Source: Actinomycetes bacterium (GTDB lineage Bacteria; Actinomycetota; Acidimicrobiia; Acidimicrobiales; Acidimicrobiaceae). From it: 7,972 bases of DNA. The position numbers were made by a program, and so were the translations under genes. How positions within the stretch are numbered: position 1 is the stretch's first letter; each line of letters begins with the position of its first letter. Below are positions 5,893 to 7,972 of this stretch, piece after piece. The stretch lies in contig JAKAPB010000067.1 of assembly GCA_021823045.1 (NCBI GenBank), positions 1-7,972 of the forward strand, given 5' to 3'. Below the pieces are notes generated by a model, which saw only the letters and a program-made list of their open reading frames with translations, was not told where the DNA came from and ran no database searches.

Positions 5893-5925
5893 TCCGCTCC
5901 CGTTTCGCTGAGATGCGCAAGCGGA
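5893..5925 (-). promoter_or_regulatory. Imperfect hairpin between the ligase and hydrolase genes
   Basis: TCCGCT (5893-5898) and AGCGGA (5920-5925) are complementary around a 21-nt loop in the 86-bp intercistronic gap. It may be an mRNA-processing or stability stem within a two-gene transcript. I see no convincing promoter for the downstream gene here. Confidence 0.25.
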
Positions 5926-5939
5926 ACAGATTCGACGCT

Positions 5940-7544
5940 TCACCTTCCGTAATAGTCGGCTAGTTGTTCCCTGAGGATATGTTTCTGCACCTTGCCTGTC
6001 GAAGTCCTTGGCATCTCGTCTAGGAAGATCACCGCCTTGGGAGTCTTGAAGCCGGAGAGCTGTTCTTTCAACGCCGCCAAAAGTCCATCTTCCGTCAGGT
6101 CGGCTCCCGGTCTTTTCGTCACAATCGCAGTGATTGCCTCACCCCAATGCGAGTGTGGAAGGCCGACGACTACCACCTCTTGCACTCCATCGACGGCGTC
6201 ATAAATCGCCTTCTCAACCTCGATCGAAGCGACATTCTCACCGCCGGTCTTAATCACATCCTTCTTGCGGTCTTCGAACCACAAGAAGCCGTCATGGTCG
6301 AAGTGTCCAATGTCCCCCGAATGAAACCAGCCGAAGGCGAATACCTCCCTCGTCGCCTCCTCGTTGCGAGCATATCCTTCCAACGCATGCGGACTCCGAT
6401 ACACGATCTCACCGCTCATACCCCAAGGTAATATTCGTCCATTATCGTCCATTATTTCGACTTGAGTGTTCACAGCAGCTTGTCCGACTGAACCCGCGTA
6501 TTCAAGCTGGAATTCGGGCTTAAATACGGTGGTTACCGGGGCCATTTCAGTCTGGCCAAAGGCTAAAGCGAAGCCGCAACCAAATACCTCGATAGCCCTT
6601 TTCAGGTCACCGTCGGGCATGGGAGCCATGGCGTATGTGGCGAGCTCAAGGGTGGAAAAGTCCCTCTTTTCAATGTCGTCGCGTGCAAGTAGAACTCGAT
6701 ACATCATGGGAAGGCAGAAAATGTGAGTGGCACCCTCTTTCTCGATGGTATCTAAGAGAATGTCCGGGGAGAAGCCCCTGAGAAGGATGATGCTTGCGCC
6801 CAGAATCAAAAGTGGAGTTACGATCCCATTGAGCTGCGCCGTGTGGAAAAGCGGCATTAGGGCCACGCTTTTATCGCTGGCTTTTAGACCCATCTCTACG
6901 TCCACAGTCATCGATTCAAGGTAGACCGAAAGGTGGCTGGAAGCGACACACTTTGGGACTGATGTGGTCACGCTAGTGTAGAGGTAGCTAACCGGATCCC
7001 TGTCGTCAACGAAAAATTCGGGCTCTACCGAAGCCGATAGCGAAGAGAAGTCCTCAAGACTGACCCAGGTTCGTAAGTCAGACCCCGGGTCGAATTGGTC
7101 GACCAGACCCCTAGCTACCACGGCGAGTGAAATCTGATCGGAGTCGTCTAACGATTCCCGCAACAGGGGAACCAGGTGCGATTCGACGACCACGGCTTTG
7201 GCTTGGGAATGTCTAAGTACGTAGGAAATCTCCCGCGACTTCCACCCAAGGTTTACCGGCACGCAGATCACGCCCAGTTTTGCACAAGCGTAATAAGTGA
7301 TCAGAAACTCTGCACAGTTACCGGCCATGAGTGCCAAGGAGTCCCCCCTGGACAACCCGTATGCGCTAAAGGACCAGGCAAGTTGATTAACTTCTGAGTT
7401 CATTTCCCTATAGCTGTAACGCTTCTCGCCGTCGATGACTGCAATCTTTTCTGGCATACGAGAGGCGGATCTCGTCAGCGTATCCCCGATGTTCACGCGT
7501 CTAACCAAGTTTCGAAAGAGCTCATACTGGTCGTTCGAATCCAT
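5940..7544 (-). CDS. AMP-forming acyl-CoA synthetase/ligase with an altered P-loop motif
   Basis: Members of this adenylate-forming superfamily activate a carboxylic acid with ATP to an acyl-AMP and transfer it to coenzyme A. The 534-residue length is normal. Motifs in order are the N-terminal YSYREMNSEVNQLAWSF (43-59), the A3 loop YTSVTTSVPKCV (189-200), LPMMYRVLL (278-286), FGQTEM (329-334), HSGDIG with Asp411, DRKKDVIKTGGENVAS with Arg426 (425-440), and PRTSTGK with the catalytic Lys518. The C-terminal half resembles the fatty-acyl/aryl-CoA ligase group with FGQTEM and GEIVYRSP. The A3 loop is odd: the usual form is TSGTTG(or ES)xPKG, and here the glycines are replaced by Val192, Ser195 and Cys199, while Thr193, Thr194, Pro197 and Lys198 remain. 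ATG 7544 is chosen because a G-rich run (7551-7556) precedes it; a longer frame reaches 7595. Activity is likely but not assured, and the substrate is unknown. Confidence 0.9.
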   Translation of the reverse strand: MDSNDQYELFRNLVRRVNIGDTLTRSASRMPEKIAVIDGEKRYSYREMNSEVNQLAWSFSAYGLSRGDSLALMAGNCAEFLITYYACAKLGVICVPVNLGWKSREISYVLRHSQAKAVVVESHLVPLLRESLDDSDQISLAVVARGLVDQFDPGSDLRTWVSLEDFSSLSASVEPEFFVDDRDPVSYLYTSVTTSVPKCVASSHLSVYLESMTVDVEMGLKASDKSVALMPLFHTAQLNGIVTPLLILGASIILLRGFSPDILLDTIEKEGATHIFCLPMMYRVLLARDDIEKRDFSTLELATYAMAPMPDGDLKRAIEVFGCGFALAFGQTEMAPVTTVFKPEFQLEYAGSVGQAAVNTQVEIMDDNGRILPWGMSGEIVYRSPHALEGYARNEEATREVFAFGWFHSGDIGHFDHDGFLWFEDRKKDVIKTGGENVASIEVEKAIYDAVDGVQEVVVVGLPHSHWGEAITAIVTKRPGADLTEDGLLAALKEQLSGFKTPKAVIFLDEMPRTSTGKVQKHILREQLADYYGR

Positions 7545-7709
7545 CACTAACCCCCCATAAATTTCACGCCGGTTGGAGTTTCGCCGACAGCTCACCCGCC
7601 TTGCGATCTTTTCTGTACAGCGTCAGCTTTTAAGCAAATCTATCTCACAAGACACGAAACCGCCATGACTTTGCCTTGCGATTAGAGAAATAACCAATCA
7701 GTTCTGCTC
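7545..7709. other. Gap between the acyl-CoA ligase and the TnpB fragment
   Basis: This 165-bp stretch holds no gene I can support. It contains the ligase ribosome binding site (G-run 7551-7556), an 8-bp palindrome CTGTACAG (7613-7620), a short GCTT/AAGC stem (about 7626-7635) and the 10-bp direct repeat GCCTTGCGAT (7598-7607 and 7673-7682). It is also where the right end of a TnpB-carrying element and the 3' part of its guide RNA would be expected, but I cannot define the boundary. Confidence 0.4.
7598..7682 (+). repeat. Pair of 10-bp direct repeats
   Basis: GCCTTGCGAT occurs at 7598-7607 and again at 7673-7682, a period of 75 bp. The pair lies downstream of the TnpB fragment and upstream of the ligase. 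It could be an element-end relic, a regulator-binding pair or chance. Confidence 0.35.
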
Positions 7710-7972
7710 TTAAAAACCTAAGCACAATTGCTCATGGTCTTTGACCTTATCCGCACACGGTTGATAAGAGATTGTGGTCTGTTGCAACTCGTGCCCCTTG
7801 ACGCTCAGTTGCGCCGGAGAACGCGCTAGCAAGATACGCCGAACCTCCTTGTAGGGAGTGTGGAGGGTGATCCCTTGATCGAAGTATCTATGTAGCAGGT
7901 TCCTTGCAGCGTTGAAGTCAGCCCGAAAAACATCCCCGTTTGCACGGTAAAACTTATCTCTCACGCGTCGAC
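7710..7972 (-). CDS. tnpB: TnpB/OrfB (IS200/IS605-type) C-terminal part, cut by the window edge
   Basis: TnpB proteins are RNA-guided nucleases encoded by IS200/IS605 and IS607 elements and are ancestors of Cas12. The frame is open to the right edge, so the 5' end lies outside; an in-frame GTG at 7964 is not taken as the start. The visible 87 codons begin near the end of the RuvC domain: DKFYRANGDVFRADFNAARNLL contains the RuvC-III signature ADxNAARN with its catalytic Asp. The tail HRYFDQGITLHTPYKEVRRILLAR resembles the C-terminus of one TnpB branch. The zinc-ribbon cysteines usual just before the AD motif are missing, as in TnpB variants that lack the second CxxC pair. The stop is normal, so the C-terminus seems intact. 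Whether the gene is complete, and whether a tnpA lies beyond, cannot be seen. Confidence 0.75.
   Translation of the reverse strand, partial: RRVRDKFYRANGDVFRADFNAARNLLHRYFDQGITLHTPYKEVRRILLARSPAQLSVKGHELQQTTISYQPCADKVKDHEQLCLGF

Noticed and set aside
7963..7972. Overlapping MluI and SalI recognition sequences at the right end, suggesting a cloning adaptor
   Set aside because: The reading frame of the TnpB gene continues through it, and such a short match can occur by chance.
1..7972. CRISPR array, rRNA or tRNA genes
   Set aside because: No regularly spaced repeats, cloverleaf-like segments or rRNA signature stretches were seen on either strand.

Overview
The window reads as chromosomal DNA from a bacterium of moderate GC content (roughly 50-53% by eye). 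The gene order rpsF-ssb-rpsR-rplI-dnaB, the GTG starts and the AGGAGG-type ribosome binding sites fit many bacteria. The S18 and acyl-CoA ligase sequences look most like Actinomycetota, perhaps an Acidimicrobiia-like lineage, but that placement is a low-confidence inference made without any database search.

Layout. Positions 1-296 hold no convincing gene but carry a consensus -10 box upstream of panB (297-1202, + strand), the first dedicated enzyme of pantothenate synthesis. A 205-bp gap full of inverted repeats follows. It probably holds the promoter and regulated RNA leader of the ribosomal cluster: rpsF (S6), ssb, rpsR (S18) and rplI (L9), tightly packed at 1408-3118. A second structured gap contains a 13-bp-stem hairpin and leads into dnaB (3261-5042). 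This dnaB is interrupted in frame by a 136-residue mini-intein (4443-4850), so the replicative helicase must be spliced at the protein level to reach its normal length of about 457 residues.

The right half is on the minus strand and converges on dnaB. An AMP-forming acyl-CoA ligase (5940-7544) lies 86 bp upstream of an amidohydrolase-2 family TIM-barrel hydrolase (5092-5853), a probable two-gene catabolic or accessory unit whose substrate cannot be read from sequence. At the right edge is the C-terminal end of a TnpB-type (IS200/IS605 OrfB) protein, cut by the window boundary.

How the genes work together. The S6/S18/L9/SSB/DnaB set links ribosome assembly with the replication fork, a widely conserved arrangement. 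The most distinctive features are the minimal endonuclease-free intein in DnaB, an acidic and partly tandem-repeated tail on S18, and an acyl-CoA ligase whose nucleotide-binding loop has lost its usual glycines while its other adenylation motifs remain. I see no CRISPR array, rRNA or tRNA. I do not see a clearly new multi-gene system here; the window is mostly housekeeping genes with several unusual details.
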